Shown here piece after piece: positions 1 to 12,934 of a stretch of 64,000 bases of DNA. This stretch comes from Ochotona curzoniae. Taxonomy: Eukaryota > Chordata > Mammalia > Lagomorpha > Ochotonidae. How positions within the stretch are numbered: the first letter of the stretch is position 1; each line of letters starts with the position of its first letter. The notes below the pieces were generated by a model. It worked only from the letters and a program-made list of their open reading frames with translations, ran no database searches and was not told the origin of the DNA. The translations under genes were made by a program, and so were the position numbers. The stretch lies in NCBI RefSeq assembly GCF_017591425.1, contig NW_024466599.1, positions 29,736,001-29,800,000 of the forward strand, read 5' to 3'.

Positions 1-1298
1 TTGCCCTGCATGTCTTACATTGTCCTTCCCTGGGCCAGGCTGCAGAACCCTGACACATCTGGCTTCTCTGAACGCTTTCTTCCATGCAAACCAGCCCTGG
101 CCTGCTGGCCCACTGCTGCCTTGTGCTCAACAGGCGGTGTCTTCCCACAGTCCCGAGAGACATTCTCTTCCCCCTCCAGTCTCCGAGCTCTGTCTGGGGT
201 ACTCGAGGTCAGATTCATGTGCAGAAATCACACTACCTTTCTCTATGAATCATGATCATATGAATAACTGGTGGTCAGTAAGATTGGCTCTCTGTTACAG
301 CCACACAAGCTTTTTATAACTGGAGACAATCCCTATTTTTTTTAATATACATTTAGAGGCCATATAATTTTATCTTAGCGTTCACTACTTTATTTGCCTC
401 GAATTAATATATGTTCATAGTTTGGGACATAATAGGAAAACCTGCTGAGGTGGCTAAGCTAATCCCCTACAGCTCAGTTCTCCCACTTTGCCGAAAGTCA
501 GCTATCTCCCTTCCAGCCATCACATTCATGGTTTTGGAATCTCCTATTGTAAGTATGTTATTGTGGACATACATTAACCCTCTGATTTCCCAAAATATCT
601 TCCTCTATTCAGTATATCAAACACCAAATTCATAATCTTACCCCTCTAGGCAAGGTATTCTTCTAGGGTAGCCTCATCTGAACACTGGTACTTCCGTTCT
701 TCCCCAAAACAAGCCAGGAGCTAGAGGTCATCATGTACTCATCCTCTCCCTTGCCTGCCACCTGCCATCAACCTCCAAGACTTGAGTCCCAGGACATGGC
801 CTGAGGCCCTCCCATTTCTCCTTCATCAGTGCCTCGACTCAAGTCCAAAGCACCATGTTTTTGAAGCTACTATCACGGCCTCCTGACCCCTCTGCTTGCA
901 TTCCTTCCTGGAATGCTCATCTCCATTCTCATATTGACTGTTATTGATGAAAGAAGCCTGTTGTTTTCCATATTGGCTACTGTGGCTTCCAACGTTGCCA
1001 TACACTGAGTCACCAGGCATTCTTGCTACAGTGTAGTCATTGTCTGGGAAATTCATTAAGTTTTGAGGGAGATTCCAGAGTTTGCCTGTTTAATAAGGAC
1101 CCTAAAACAATCCTAACCCAGCTAATATGCAAGTTAACACAGCTCTCCGGGACTACACCAGGCAGGCACATTTTAGAAATGACCAGAATGTCTCCCACCA
1201 AATCAAGTAATGAAGACCAAACTGACAAATATCTAGTGAGCCCCCGTCAGGCTGTTCAGGCACTAGGAATGCAGGAATGAATAAAAAGATACAATTCT
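1..1298. other. Unique intergenic DNA
   Basis: No gene or recognised repeat; AT-rich around 320-420. Short ORFs show no familiar protein. Confidence 0.6.
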
Positions 1299-1635
1299 GA
1301 GGCCAGTGTTGTGGCACAGCTGGTAAGCCTCCACCTGCAACACTGACATCCCATATGGGGGCCAGTTTGAGACGGGGCTGCTCCACTTCAGATCCAGCAA
1401 CCTGCTACTGTGTCTGGAAAGCAGTGGGAGAATGTCTAAGTCAATGAGCCCACGCACCCATGTGGGAACCTGGGAAGAAGTTCCTGAATCCTGGCCCAGC
1501 CCCAGTTGTGGCAGCCATTTGGGGAACATATCAGTGGACGGAAAACCTTTCTGTGCTGTGCTTCTTTCTCTAGAACTCTGCCTTTCAAATAATTCGTTTT
1601 TCATTTAAAAATCTAAAAAATATTTAAAAAAATAA
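1299..1635 (+). mobile_element. Lagomorph C-SINE, older type
   Basis: Near full length: head AGTGTTGTGGCACAGCTGG, middle GCTGCTCCACTTCAGATCC, tail CTGCCTTTCAAATAA plus an A/T tail. Confidence 0.85.
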
Positions 1636-1786
1636 AATGTCTTTGTGAAGTTTAAATTCTAGGAAACGAGAGAAAATTCATGACATGTTGAAATGCAATT
1701 ATTTCTATGGAGAAAAAGAAAGCAAGTTAGCGGATGAGGGGGCAGAAAAAGGAGGAACATTGCAGTATAAGATTCCATGGTTGTGG

Positions 1787-2060
1787 CTGGCGAAAGGGTT
1801 TGGCACATCCCATCCCAGAGTGCCTGGGTTCTTGTTCCAGGGCCACTTCTGATTCCAGTGTCTTGCTAACTTGCAACCTGGAAGGAGGCAGGTAATGCCC
1901 CAGTACTGGGGTCTCCACCTGCTTAGAATATCTAAACTGAGTTCTGGGCTCCTGGCCTAGGCCTCATCCAGCCCTGGCTATTGCGGGCATTTGGGGAGTG
2001 AGCTAACAAATAGAAAGTCTCTGTCTCCCTCTCCTCCCTCCTTGCCTTTCAAATACAATG
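1787..2060 (+). mobile_element. Lagomorph C-SINE, diverged
   Basis: Recognisable by CCAGCCCTGGCTATTGCGGG, CATTTGGGGAGTGAGC and TTGCCTTTCAAATAC. The head is strongly decayed. Confidence 0.65.
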
Positions 2061-4404
2061 AAAATAGAGAAGTAAAATAGGAATAATAAGTAGAATGGTT
2101 GGGTATGCAGCAATTCCTGGAGAGGTGGAGAAAAGACATACAGATAAGCAGCATCATTCTCCTACATGAACCAGGCAGGGCAGGAGCAAGCAGACAGGGC
2201 TACTCCAGCATTCTTCAAGAGAAAAACACATTCAGCAGATGCCAGGCAAATACTCCTAACCCTCCACTTCACACCAGAGAAGAGATTCCCAATAAAATGT
2301 GGTATTTCTCACCTTGTCACTGCACAAGTATAAGCTCAGCCTGGAAACCTACTCTGAACCACCGGGCATTGAAGATTGACTGATTCAGCCCTTGTATGTC
2401 TCGCTGTGTCCTGACGCCGTTCTGCTGTGGCACCTGGGATACAACATTGAATTTCCTGGGTGACTTGCTGTCTCCCTATCCCTAAGTGAAACCTCAGGTT
2501 GAATGACTGCCATCTACTGTCTTAATTTTAGCACAGAGCAAAGTCCTGCTTCAGAGCAGAATTTGAGCAATAAAGGACAGAGTTGGAGTGAGGAAATAAA
2601 GAAAAAAGGAAGTTGGGAAAGAGGAAAGTGAAGGAAAGAGAGGAGACCTAATCTCATGTTAAATACAAGGGTAAGTTATACCAGCAATCAGTATGCAAAC
2701 TCAGAACCCCTGTCAGTCAATCCTGGGCAAAGGAACTCCTTCCTTGCTCCTTCAGGAGTCTGTCCAACTGCCCGAGGAAGGTGCAGGTAGGTGATGGCGA
2801 GACAGGAGAGTAACAACAGCCCCTGTGTTACACCTTCTGGCTCCACCAGACATTGCCGCCTCCACTCTTTCTGCTTGTTTTTCTCAGCAAGAGCAGGGAG
2901 AAGTCCAGGCCTTCACACACTCCACAACCCCCTCGGGAGCTCATGCTCTCTTGAATAAAGCTCTATCTGTTTGAGAATCCTCCTAGGGAGTTGGGAGGTG
3001 GAACGGGGCCTAGACTCAGAACTGGATTGAACAGAAATCTGAAATCCAGAGGCAGCTAAGGTGGAGGTTTGGGGGTGGTGTGCTTCCTGGGTCAGCCACA
3101 GATGGATTTGTGGCCAGGTGGCTCTGCAATTCTCCTGGCCAGGACCACTGTGCTGCACAGCTCTGGGGATGTTGCCTCTGCTGGGCTGGCTCAGCAAACT
3201 GCCCAAGGAAGTTGATGGGGTCTCTGGGTCTCCAGGACTCCTCTTTATCCACCACACAGAGACTCCTTCTCATCACAAGCCATCGTCCTCCCACACCACA
3301 CCCTCAACCCACAGGCCCCTGGCCCCCCAGCAAACCTTTCTTCCACTGAAATTTTCCACCATCTGAGGAGCAAAATTTCACTACAGGCAAGGGAGATTGA
3401 GGCACAGCGCCTTGGTCTGAGGAAGAAAAGGCATGGAGAGAAAGGTAAGGGGGTCCAGTTTGAGCCCAGGCAGGGCCTCTGATTCTGAAAGTTTAGAGAA
3501 ACTTGACACCAAGACCAGGTCCGGAGCCAGGGCGGGGGAGGGAATAAGCCATCTTCCCCAAGCAGGAAGTGAGAGAGAGGGGAAGCGCTCTGTTTTCTTT
3601 GGCCTCCTCCAGCCCTGGAGGGAACTCAGAGAGCCAGAGAGGCCGGAGGGAGGAGCACAGGGCTCGGGGAGAGATCCAGCTTTTGTGTCCCACCCTTGTC
3701 CTGGGGATGGAGGCTGGGGGTGAGGTGGGGGGTTGTGGAGGAGGCATCCAAGTCAGGCCAAGTTTCCTGAAAGACTGGCAAGAGAGCTGGGGACACAGCC
3801 GTAGAGTTGGAGGCAAAAGCGTGGTGCAGAGTGAGCGGTCTGGAGATGGAAGCCATGCACAGATAGAACTAGCCTGAAGGCAGAAGTCCCAACCCTCAGG
3901 AAGGCCACAGTAAGTTTCCTACAGTCCCTTTGGCCTTGATCTTCCAGAACTGTCCCCTTCTGCCCGCCCCGCCAAAGGGGCTCCCCATTCAAGGAAAGCT
4001 TTGGCTCTGTGCACTGCTCTTGTCTCTCTGAAAGAGTCTGGGAGGTCATCAGAGTTATCCTGGGCACAGCTCTCAGGCTTAGGGCACCGCTCAGGAGGCT
4101 GAACCCTCAGACTCCCCTCCCCCCACCGCCCCATGTTATCTCCTGAGGATCCCTAAAATCCTTCTACTGCACACTTCCTGAGGGCTGACCCCATCCCCGA
4201 GCCTGGTTTCCCCCATGACTCCTGTCCCAAATGTCATCTTTACCCCAAACTCAATGGCAACATCATAACACCCCTCTAGGAACCTCAACCCCTTCAAAGC
4301 CCCGACTCGCACCTGATCCACATTGGGGAGTTTGTTACAGTCAAGGAAAGTGTTTGCGCCTCCTGAGCATTTCTAAGGCATAATCCACCGTGCTTGGCTT
4401 GTTC
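2061..4404. other. Unique intergenic DNA
   Basis: No gene recognised. A purine-rich patch lies near 2560-2650. A GC-richer, G/A-biased part at 3430-3900 gives overlapping short ORFs on both strands, none familiar. Confidence 0.6.
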
Positions 4405-4560
4405 CGTGAAGTATCATATGAACTGAATACCAAGCTTACGAGCTCAACCTTTCTATTACCACCATTTTACAGAAGAGAAAAACTGAAGTTCCAAAGATTT
4501 GGACTAATTTACCCCAGCAAGGTGCCTCCAGCCTGTGGTGTGGCCGGTGGAATCCACTCC
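4405..4560 (-). repeat. MIR relic
   Basis: CCATTTTACAGAAGAGAAAA and the following CTGAAG match the reverse complement of the MIR core. Confidence 0.55.
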
Positions 4561-4651
4561 CATGGGCATAGTAGGTGCCAGGCCTTAGCTGAGGTGTCTT
4601 TCATCCTCAAGGGAAACACTGTGGCCACCCCCAAAGCCAAACCAAGCCCCA

Positions 4652-4767
4652 TCTGATAAGACACACATGGGGGGGTCTCCGCTTAATAATGAATTGAGAA
4701 TTGGCCCCAATCTGATAAGACACAGATGGGGGTCTCCGCTTAATAATGAATTGAGAATTGGCCCCAA
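4652..4767. repeat. Tandem duplication of a 57-59 bp unit
   Basis: Copies at 4652-4710 and 4711-4767 differ only by one C/G change and two G bases in a G run. The near identity shows a young direct duplication. Confidence 0.95.
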
Positions 4768-4856
4768 AGCCTCAGATCCTGACACATGCTGCAGGATGAC
4801 ACAAGAATCAAAGGGATGGAATGGACCCCAGAAAACCACTTCAAATCTAGAGAACC

Positions 4857-5537
4857 AAGAGCTGATGCCATGGCTCAACAGGTCAATCCTCCACCTTCAA
4901 GTGTAGGCATCCATATGGACTCTGGTTCATGTCCCAGCTGCTCCGCTTCCCATCCAGCTCCTTGTTTGTAGCCTGAGAAAGTAGTAGAGGTCTCCCAAAG
5001 CCTGGGGCTCTGCACCCACCTGGGAGACTCAGAGGAAGCTCCTGGCTCCCAGCTTCAGCCTGGCCCAGTGCCAGCTGGTGTGACTATTTAAGGAGTGAAC
5101 CAATAGATGGACGATATTCCTCTCTCTGACTATCCCCACCCCCACCCCACCCCGCTCTCATAAATCTGCCTTTCTGGGCCCAGCACGGTGGCCTAGTGGA
5201 TAAAGTCCTTGCCTTGAACATGCCGGGATCCCGTATGGGCACCAGTTCTAATCCCTGCAGCTCTACTTCTCATCCAGCTCTCTGCCTGTGGCCTGGGAAA
5301 GCAGTCAAGGACAGCCCAAAGCCTTGGGACCCTGCACCTGCGTGGTAGACCTGGAGGAAGATCCTGGCTCCTGGCTTCAGATTGGCGCTGCACTGGCCGT
5401 TGTGGTCACTTGAGGAGTGAGTCATTGGACGGAAGATCTTCCTCTCTGTCTCTCCTCCTCTCTGTATATCTGACTTTGCAATAAAAATAAAATAAATCTT
5501 TTTTAAAAATCTGCCTTTCCAATAAAAATAAATCTTC
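4857..5537 (+). mobile_element. C-SINE interrupted by a younger C-SINE
   Basis: The outer element occupies 4857-5174 and resumes at 5520-5537 (AATAAAAATAAATCTT tail). Its 3' part is split by the element at 5178-5506, and the 13-bp word AAATCTGCCTTTC is duplicated at 5162-5174 and 5507-5519. Confidence 0.9.
5175..5506 (+). mobile_element. Young pika-type C-SINE, nested
   Basis: Head GGCCCAGCACGGTGGCCTAG, tail TTTGCAATAAAAATAAAATA. It is flanked by a 13-bp target duplication inside the older SINE, so it inserted later. Confidence 0.93.
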
Positions 5538-7874
5538 AGCTCCAGAGAACTATCAGCCCTGCGGCACCGCTGAGGCCCCCACCATGGCAGGCTGTACCCC
5601 ACTACTGTGGGGATGCCTTCGCTAATCAGCCAACTCTCCCTGGACTCAAGGAGTGTGAGACACGATGGTGTCTGGAATTGTAAGGTCACAGAGCCTCAGG
5701 GAAAGCAGAGAAGGAGTTTCCCATCAGGACAAAAGTGACACCCCCTTCCAAATGGGGTGTTTCCCCTCCCCCCACACACACACATACACTCACATCATGT
5801 CCTGGAAGAATTCCTCTGGCTTCTTTCTCCTGCCCCAAGCTTGATGGTTCCTCCAGTGAAGCAAGGGATGTGGAGAGCTAATCCTGCTTACCTCTTCCCG
5901 GAGGAGCTTGCTCACTTAGGAGGATGCTGGCCTCCTGGCCCGTTCCACGGACAGCAGCAGGACTGGCCAGGCTTGCAGGAAAGGTACTGCACTCAGCCAT
6001 CCTCTGTGAGGAGTGTCATGGTCAGGGCGGCTGTCCTGTGCAGATCACATCCAGAAATGCTCACCACTCACTATCGGTCTTGAAATGGCTAATCAGCCAG
6101 GGAACCCTGATCAGAGAGAAGCCTGCTGCTTAGAGGCTGGCCTGGGGGAGTCATCCTGAAAAGCCACAAGCAGTCCCCACACAGAGGCACCCAGCCATGA
6201 ACACTGAGCATCTTGGCCCTTGGGTAGCATGGCCACAGGATCCAAAGCCTTTCCCAAATTATCCTGAGGAAGCCAGAACAGTCCGGGTGAGTTCCTGAAG
6301 CCCCCAGAGTCCAGCCCTGTCTGTTCTTTCTCTGCTCTTGACCTTTCTTGTATCTATCCTGAGTGATCTATAGTCACTAACCCCAGTTGTCAAGTGGGAG
6401 CAGGCACCTGGACTCAGTAACAGTAGGAAGAGGTGTAGTTAACACTGGGAGAAAAAAGCACAGGTGACCTAGGCAGAGTGGGACAGAAGGAGAGAGAGGG
6501 CCTGGGGAGGGAGGTATGAGGACGCTGGGGCAATCATTCCCCCGTGTTTCTGTCAGGGGAAGGTGAGAACCAGAAGTCCACGGCTGCAGAGGCAGGGGGT
6601 TGGGGAGACTGGTGACACTGAGTTCAAGAGACCAGGAATTCCCCATCCACACGTCCCCCTCCAGATTTTGCAGATGCAGATAAAAGTCAGAAGAGAAATA
6701 ACTGGCTCTGGGAAGGGCAGATCCAGATGTGACCGCCAGAGCCCCAGATGGGGCTCAGCCGTAGCTCCAACTGTGAGCAGGAATGTAGACCCAGATGGGG
6801 ATCCAAAAGGGGGAGCGAGGAGGGGACACAGTTGCTTCTGGGTTCCAGGAGGGGTGCTGCTCTGAAGAAGAGAGATGTCCAAGGTCTGATTTCACAGAAG
6901 TTCTTCAATCTGCTCCCAAAGAGATCCCTGAGAATCGATACAGCACCCTTGTTATGCCCAAGCCTCGCTACCTCATTCAGCACTCTGCTCCAGCTCCTGC
7001 TATCCAGGCTGACCTCAGCATCAAGGAGACTGTGTTCTGCAGGTGGTCCTGGGCACCTCTTGCCACACAGCACAGGGCAGTCCCAGCTGCTCCTGTCTCT
7101 GAGAAGTCAGCTCAGCAGGTCAACCTCTGGCCTAAGCCTTACTAATACCCCATATTCCAGGTGTCATAAAGATGAAGGGGCCCACGATCCTGCTCCAGGG
7201 CCCCTGCACATAAACACCCCCAGTGATAACGCCCCCTGCACCGTCACTCCTGAGTCTCATTGACTCCCACTTTGTTCTGAATTTTCATCTTGGGAAAAGT
7301 GTGCAAATCACTAACAGCCGAAACTTCCAAGAAGTTGCAGAATAGAATCCATGTATTCTCAACCCTGCAACTTTCAAACAGAGCTATCCCTCAAGGGACA
7401 CCTACCAGAGACCAGAGAGGGCAAGAGGCTGAAAGTGGCCAACAGAGCATAGGGTAAGAAAAAATCACGTAGGACCACCCCAGATAAGCTTGGTCTGTAC
7501 CCGATCCAGCTCTTATCCCACTCCTGTTTTTGAGAATAATTAGGCCAGCCCACACAGAGCTATTCCAGGATAACTGAGCCATCTCAACACAGAACACAGG
7601 AAATTCCTCTGTAAATATAGCCTGAACCTGTCCCATTGCTGCCAAGTCAGCCATTTCCTCTGACCAGGCTTCAGGAGTGGGGACACGGGAGAAGATGACT
7701 GTCACCACCCTCCATTAGGGAGCCAGAACTGGAGCATAGGATGGCCTGTCCACAGCCTGCACTTCCCTGGGGTTTGCTATGCACAGCGCCGTTTGCAGAG
7801 CTCTGCTGTGAGGTCCGCCAGCCACTGGATGCAAGTCCCAGGCTTGCCCTTTGCAGCTTCACCTACCTTTAAAT
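5538..7874. other. Unique intergenic DNA
   Basis: Contains a short CA-rich patch (5770-5795). ORFs of up to 171 codons near 6748-7263 overlap each other in several frames and resemble no known protein. Confidence 0.6.
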
Positions 7875-7935
7875 GAGGGATCCCAGTGCATGCAGGGCGA
7901 GGACTTTTAGCCACTAGGCTATCGTGCCAGATCCC
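7875..7935 (-). mobile_element. C-SINE head fragment
   Basis: GGATCCCAGTGCATGCAGGG and CTTTTAGCCACTAGGCTATC are the reversed head of the pika-type SINE. The rest is missing or unrecognisable. Confidence 0.75.
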
Positions 7936-8984
7936 ATTTATAAGGATTAACCATGTCAGCTGGGTTTCAATCATGGGAGATTTCCAAGAAGAGCAGAGAC
8001 CATGGCCACTTTTATAAAGAAGTAAAATTCTTTGTGGCAGAGAGAAGAAACACCCCAGGAGCCGAGAAGGGACCAGATCTAGGCTGAAGAAGTGGACCCC
8101 ATGGAGGGGGAAGAGGTTGGCAGGTGGGGAGCAGCCAGGACTGTAGGAGTGGATGCGGTTTTGCAGGGTTCAGCTGGCCAGCTGCAGCCTTCCCATCCCA
8201 GAGCACAGGATCTGGATCCCAGAGGGGCTGCAGCAGCCCTCCTTGTGCGGTGGACTCCACATTCCTCGCATTCTTTACGCTCAATTAAGGAGAAATAATC
8301 AGGAGAGCAAGCAAGGCCACAGCAGGGCTGCCATGCCCCTGCACTACCCAGATCACGTGCACAGAAAGAGCCAGAGGGGATCTGGGAGCACAGAGGCCCT
8401 GGAGGCCAGGGGTGTCCTAGGAAGTGAGGGGCAAGGACAAGGGTGCCCTCTCCTTAGGGTACAGAAACAAAAGCGAAGAAAGGGGTGGGGACATCAGGAA
8501 AGAAAAGGAGGTACAAGGGCAAGATCAGAGCATGGAGAAGGGGAACAGTCAGAAATCCCCACCCTGCATCTTTGAACGGTGCCAATGCATCACCATAATT
8601 GCATATGTCACCTTCATCAAATGCCCTTTAAGGCTTTCCTAGGTGCTTACAACGTTCCACAGCATGCCAGTGAAGGCATGCACTGTGTATGTCACAGGAA
8701 TCATGTCCTCTAAGGTCTTCAGAATATTCTGTCCTTCCTCTGCAGCGAGGACCACTCTTGGCCTCCATGGACCCTGTGTACTACCTCCTCCTCTTGGGCC
8801 CATAGGACCTCATCAGCCAAGGAAACTCTTGTTCCCTCAAGTTTGTATCCCAAGGCTGCACCCGTACTGAAAGCCTTGCTTGCATTCCCCGCAGACCATG
8901 GTCTCTTTATCTGGCACCCAGCACTAGCACATAACCTGTCTGCTTTGTGATTTAGATGAATATGTCTATATTCAGCCAGATCAA
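7936..8984. other. Unique intergenic DNA
   Basis: Nothing recognised besides purine-rich sequence at 8380-8560. Confidence 0.55.
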
Positions 8985-9190
8985 TGACCATTCATATTTA
9001 CTGAGCATGTTCTACATGCCAGGCATGACGTGAGCATCTGATGGGTGACCTCACTGAACCCCTCTAATGTCATAGAGGTCATGATTATTATCCTCAATAA
9101 TCCTGGGAGAAGTTGGAGACTTAGTAGAGGTAAATGACCTGTCCATGGTGATCAAGCTAGTGAACTTGAACATAGCATTATAACACACCA
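8985..9190 (-). repeat. MIR relic
   Basis: TTTACTGAGCATGTTCTACA and GATTATTATCCTC plus later GGTAAATGACCTGTCCATGG follow the reverse MIR order. Confidence 0.65.
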
Positions 9191-9302
9191 AAACCCACAC
9201 TATAAATCTAACACTAAGATGTTGGAGGATGGAGTGTGGTTTATATTTGATCTTGCTTATCACTATATGGCAAAGGACAGCTGCTCAATAGAGGATAGAT
9301 GA

Positions 9303-9357
9303 ATGGATGGGTAGATGGATGGATGGATGGATGGATGGATGGATGGATGGATGGATG
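9303..9357. repeat. (GGAT)n microsatellite
   Basis: About a dozen tetranucleotide units, nearly uninterrupted, with decayed units on both sides up to about 9390. Confidence 0.95.
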
Positions 9358-10149
9358 AAGAATGCGTGGATAGGCAAATGGATGGATAGAAGGAAGATGT
9401 GGATTCTAATGCAACTGGGACAAAAAAAAAATATTAACTCCTTCCCCATCTCCATTAAAATCCATGAGTCAAATTTGTGATATGACTTGTTAGAACAAAG
9501 TCCTTTGCATGCCACTTTGGAGTTTTGTTGTATGACTACTCAGTTTGTGGCCACTTTGGGATTTCCACATGTGGACAAAAGCAAGAGCAATGTATAACTG
9601 AGGTGGGAATCAGTCTGGGCCAAAGCCAGAGGATCAGTCTGTGGTCAGTGCAGGTCGCAGGAAGAGAATACATCCCTGCTTATTTGAAAGGACTTGGGAC
9701 AGCCAGGGGACGGGTCATTGGGCATCTGGCAGTGCAGAAAAGCTTCTGTGAGTGCAGCTGGGTGTGCGACCACACGGACAGAATGTCCCATGCGCTCTTC
9801 ATGAGCCCCACATACATGCATGACAGCACGTGATGGGGCACATGTGTGGGTTGTGTGGATTGGGGCCACAGGGGCCGGGCAGGGTGTGGGAAAGACAAGC
9901 ACACACCTGTAATAACAATGGCTTCAGATGCAAGGAGAGAAGAAATTCCCCCAACTGTTTTATCAGAGCCAAAGGTACCGAATTATGTTGTTTTAAATTT
10001 GAGCTTCTCTGCCTGCAAATCTCAGGTTCACGAGCTTAATGCTTGGCTGGGCCTGGAGCTCCACTTCCCAACACCACCAGGGCTCCAGAGCTCCCAGGCG
10101 CAAGGAACAAAAGTCTTCTCTCTCAGGGCTTTGAAGTGGAAACACTAAC

Positions 10150-10500
10150 TGCTCCCTTTAATTAGAAAGAAACCCCCTATTGTTCCTGCTTTATTACTGA
10201 TGAAGATGTACAGGAGGGGAGGGAGGGTGGAAGTTCTGCAGATTGGTAAGGGGGATGGGGAAGGGTAGGGGGGTGGTAGATATCTCTAGAAGAGGGGATC
10301 CCCTCACTGGGGCTCCAGACACCACGCCAGACCTCTTTATGCACCTAATTAACAAAGATTGTCACTGGGTTAACCTTTGATTCCATGTCACAGCACGGAG
10401 AGAAGACAGAGATTCCAGCTCTCGATTTGTCATCCAGGCTAAGATGAGCAGACAAATGAAAATAACTGACACTAAATCTGTGCTGTCAATGCAAAAATTC
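10150..10500. promoter_or_regulatory. Enhancer-like AT-rich block
   Basis: Repeat-free and rich in homeodomain and TCF/HNF1-type words: CTTTAATTAG, CACCTAATTAACAAAG, GGGTTAACCTTTGATTCC. Function is inferred only. Confidence 0.3.
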
Positions 10501-11239
10501 AAGCTACACAAAGTGTGGAGGTAGATCCATAAGACAACTCCTAAGATTGGGAAGCGAGAGGTGGCAAGGGCCTATGCTGGCTGCTGTGACCTGAAGAGAG
10601 CTTGCAGGGAGAAGAGGGGTTCCCACACCAAGCAGGGCTAACAGCTGAGCAAAGACAGAGGCAGACATAGGCAGGGATACTTCCAGGAACCTCAGGAAGA
10701 GGATCAGGGTGCAGAGGAAGGGGCATGGAGGGCAACTAGAGGAAATCAAATGAGAAGGAGCAGGTGGCATGCAGGAGAAGAGGACCCAGAAAGCATGGCA
10801 GGAAGAACGGCTCTAGGAGATTCTTAAGTAGCCATTGGTATGGCCAGAGAGCAACCTGGTAAAAAGTGGCCCTTGGAAAGATCCATCTGGGAGTCCTGTG
10901 CCCCACGAATGGAGGGACAGACATGCTGGGATTCCTACAGAAGCTCAGATTAGTGATGGCTTAGGCAGAGGTGCCAGGAAAGGGAAGGGGACTCTGGGCT
11001 AAATCTCAAAGGGAAAGAGATGCACTGATAACAGAGATAGGGCAGGGGAAGGGGCAACCAGGAGTGGAAGATGGATGATGCCTCCAGGGTAGTGGAGTTG
11101 GGGCACCAGGATTAAGGACCGGGGGCACATAAGAATGAAAGTCCCCAAAAGCTTCATTCTCCTTTCCAGAGCCCATAAATGTCCGCAGGCCAGGACTCAG
11201 AAACTGCAGCTCCAGGGTAGCCAAGTCCTGCAACTAGGA

Positions 11240-11400
11240 GCATCACTAATAAAAGTAACCTTTGTACACATTCATTTAATCCTCAAAAACAACCACGGCA
11301 GATGTCAATGCCCCATTTTGCAGATGTAAAAACTGAGTCCTGGAAAGGCCAACTCACTTGCTCAAAGTCACACAAACTAGCTCAGAGGAGAGTTGGGTGT
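11240..11400 (-). repeat. MIR relic
   Basis: CATTTTGCAGATGTAAAAAC followed by CTTGCTCAAAGTCACACA, the reverse complement of the MIR core. Confidence 0.75.
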
Positions 11401-12074
11401 CTTCTGACTTCCAGTACAGAAGCCCTCTCAGTGCCTGCTGTCAGCCCAAAAGAGGGGAGGAGCCTAGAGCTATGGGTACCCTGAGTCCCCGGGGGTTAGA
11501 ATTGGGGGTAAGAATCCTGGAGCTCAGGGAAGGGGTCCACCCCTGACTTCAACCACACCCTCAGCCTGCTCTTCACACTCACATAGGGCGTAAGTCGGGA
11601 GCCTGGGGTTGGAAACGCCAAGTTTAATCAGACCTCACAAGCCCACAGATGGTTTGAATCAATGTGCTACCTTGATAGGAATAATGAGGAGTCCTGAAGA
11701 CAGTCTTATGCCAACTCCATCCATCTGGACAGAGAACCACATCTTCTGCGAGCGTTTCCCTGCCGAGGGTCCCACCAATCCTCTACGCCAGGCAGTTCCT
11801 GCAGGAACAAATCTCTCCGTTCCACAGCACACCTGCTCCCACCCTCCCACTAGCAGAACCACCCACAGGGTTCCCAAATATCTCTGATTTAACCAACTCT
11901 GACTTCTCAGACCTTTCTGGAGGCCAAAACTGGTTCCTAGGGAAAAATGAATAACCAGGAGCTATAGGCTGGGAGGCAGGGAGTGGGGGCATGCAGTGAA
12001 AGACTGCATCCCAACAAAGACTGATCAGACAAATGTGCCGGCCTCTTCCTAGCGGAATGAGTGTCCCCAGCACT

Positions 12075-12170
12075 CATTGTTTCATTCACTCAGCATGACA
12101 AATGTCTTTGTGACATTTCTTTTGATTAAATACCTAATCTAATCGAGAGCTTCAAATCCCAGAAAGACTG
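12075..12170. promoter_or_regulatory. Enhancer-like block
   Basis: Low-CpG, repeat-free, with TTTTGATTAAATACC and CTAATCTAATCGAG (paired homeodomain-type cores). Inference from motifs only. Confidence 0.25.
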
Positions 12171-12409
12171 CAACTAATAAATACTGGAACTCACAGACAC
12201 CCAGGAGCAGAACCAGACCTGTGATTAGAAAAGCCTTGCCTATTGCTGGGGAAGCCCCCGGGATGGGGACCCGGACCCCAGTGCAGCAGCAGTGGCCCTT
12301 CCGCAGGGAATGCCCGGGCTTGACTTCCCAGCCACCCCACCCCCAGCACAGTCCTTCGGGTTGGGACTTGCTCTCATGAAAATCTGATCCTGCCCCTTTG
12401 CCTCTCAAA

Positions 12410-12720
12410 GCTTGTTTTGAAGCTTAAAAAACAATGAAGTTAATTTTTAAAAACCTTTCATTGAGTTCCATGAGACCCCTATTAATTTTATTGTTTCAAT
12501 AAAGCATTTATTTAATTGTCTCCAGAAGGGCCCTGTTAAATGCACAGATGTTACCTGAGTCAGAAGGGAGGGAGATGGAAGCCCCCTTTTTTTTTTTCAC
12601 CCCTTCCAGTTAGCACATTAGCAGGGTTCTGTTATTGGATTAACTGATTGTCACCTTCAAAGTCACCAGGGTGAACCCTAAGGGAATGAGTTTACCCAGG
12701 GCAGGTAAATTCCGGGGGGC
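12410..12720. promoter_or_regulatory. Enhancer-like block
   Basis: Long AT-rich sequence without recognised repeats. It contains GTTAATTTTTAAAAACC, ATTAATTTTATTGTTTCAAT and TTATTGGATTAACTGATTG. The composition resembles deeply conserved non-coding elements near developmental genes. Confidence 0.3.
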
Positions 12721-12934
12721 AAAAGCAGGTTGCAGGAAGCAGGAAGCCAGGCTAACAAGAAAGAGGCTAGGTTTGATTAAGACCAAAAAAGAGGCTCATT
12801 TGTTATTCAGCGTCTGACACAGGACACAGATGTTGCTGAAGAAAGCTGGAGGATGTGTTCATCACGGGATGGATGCACACGAGCCGTGGGGCTCAACTTG
12901 AGGTGCCAGAATGCGCTCATTCCTCCCACAAGTA

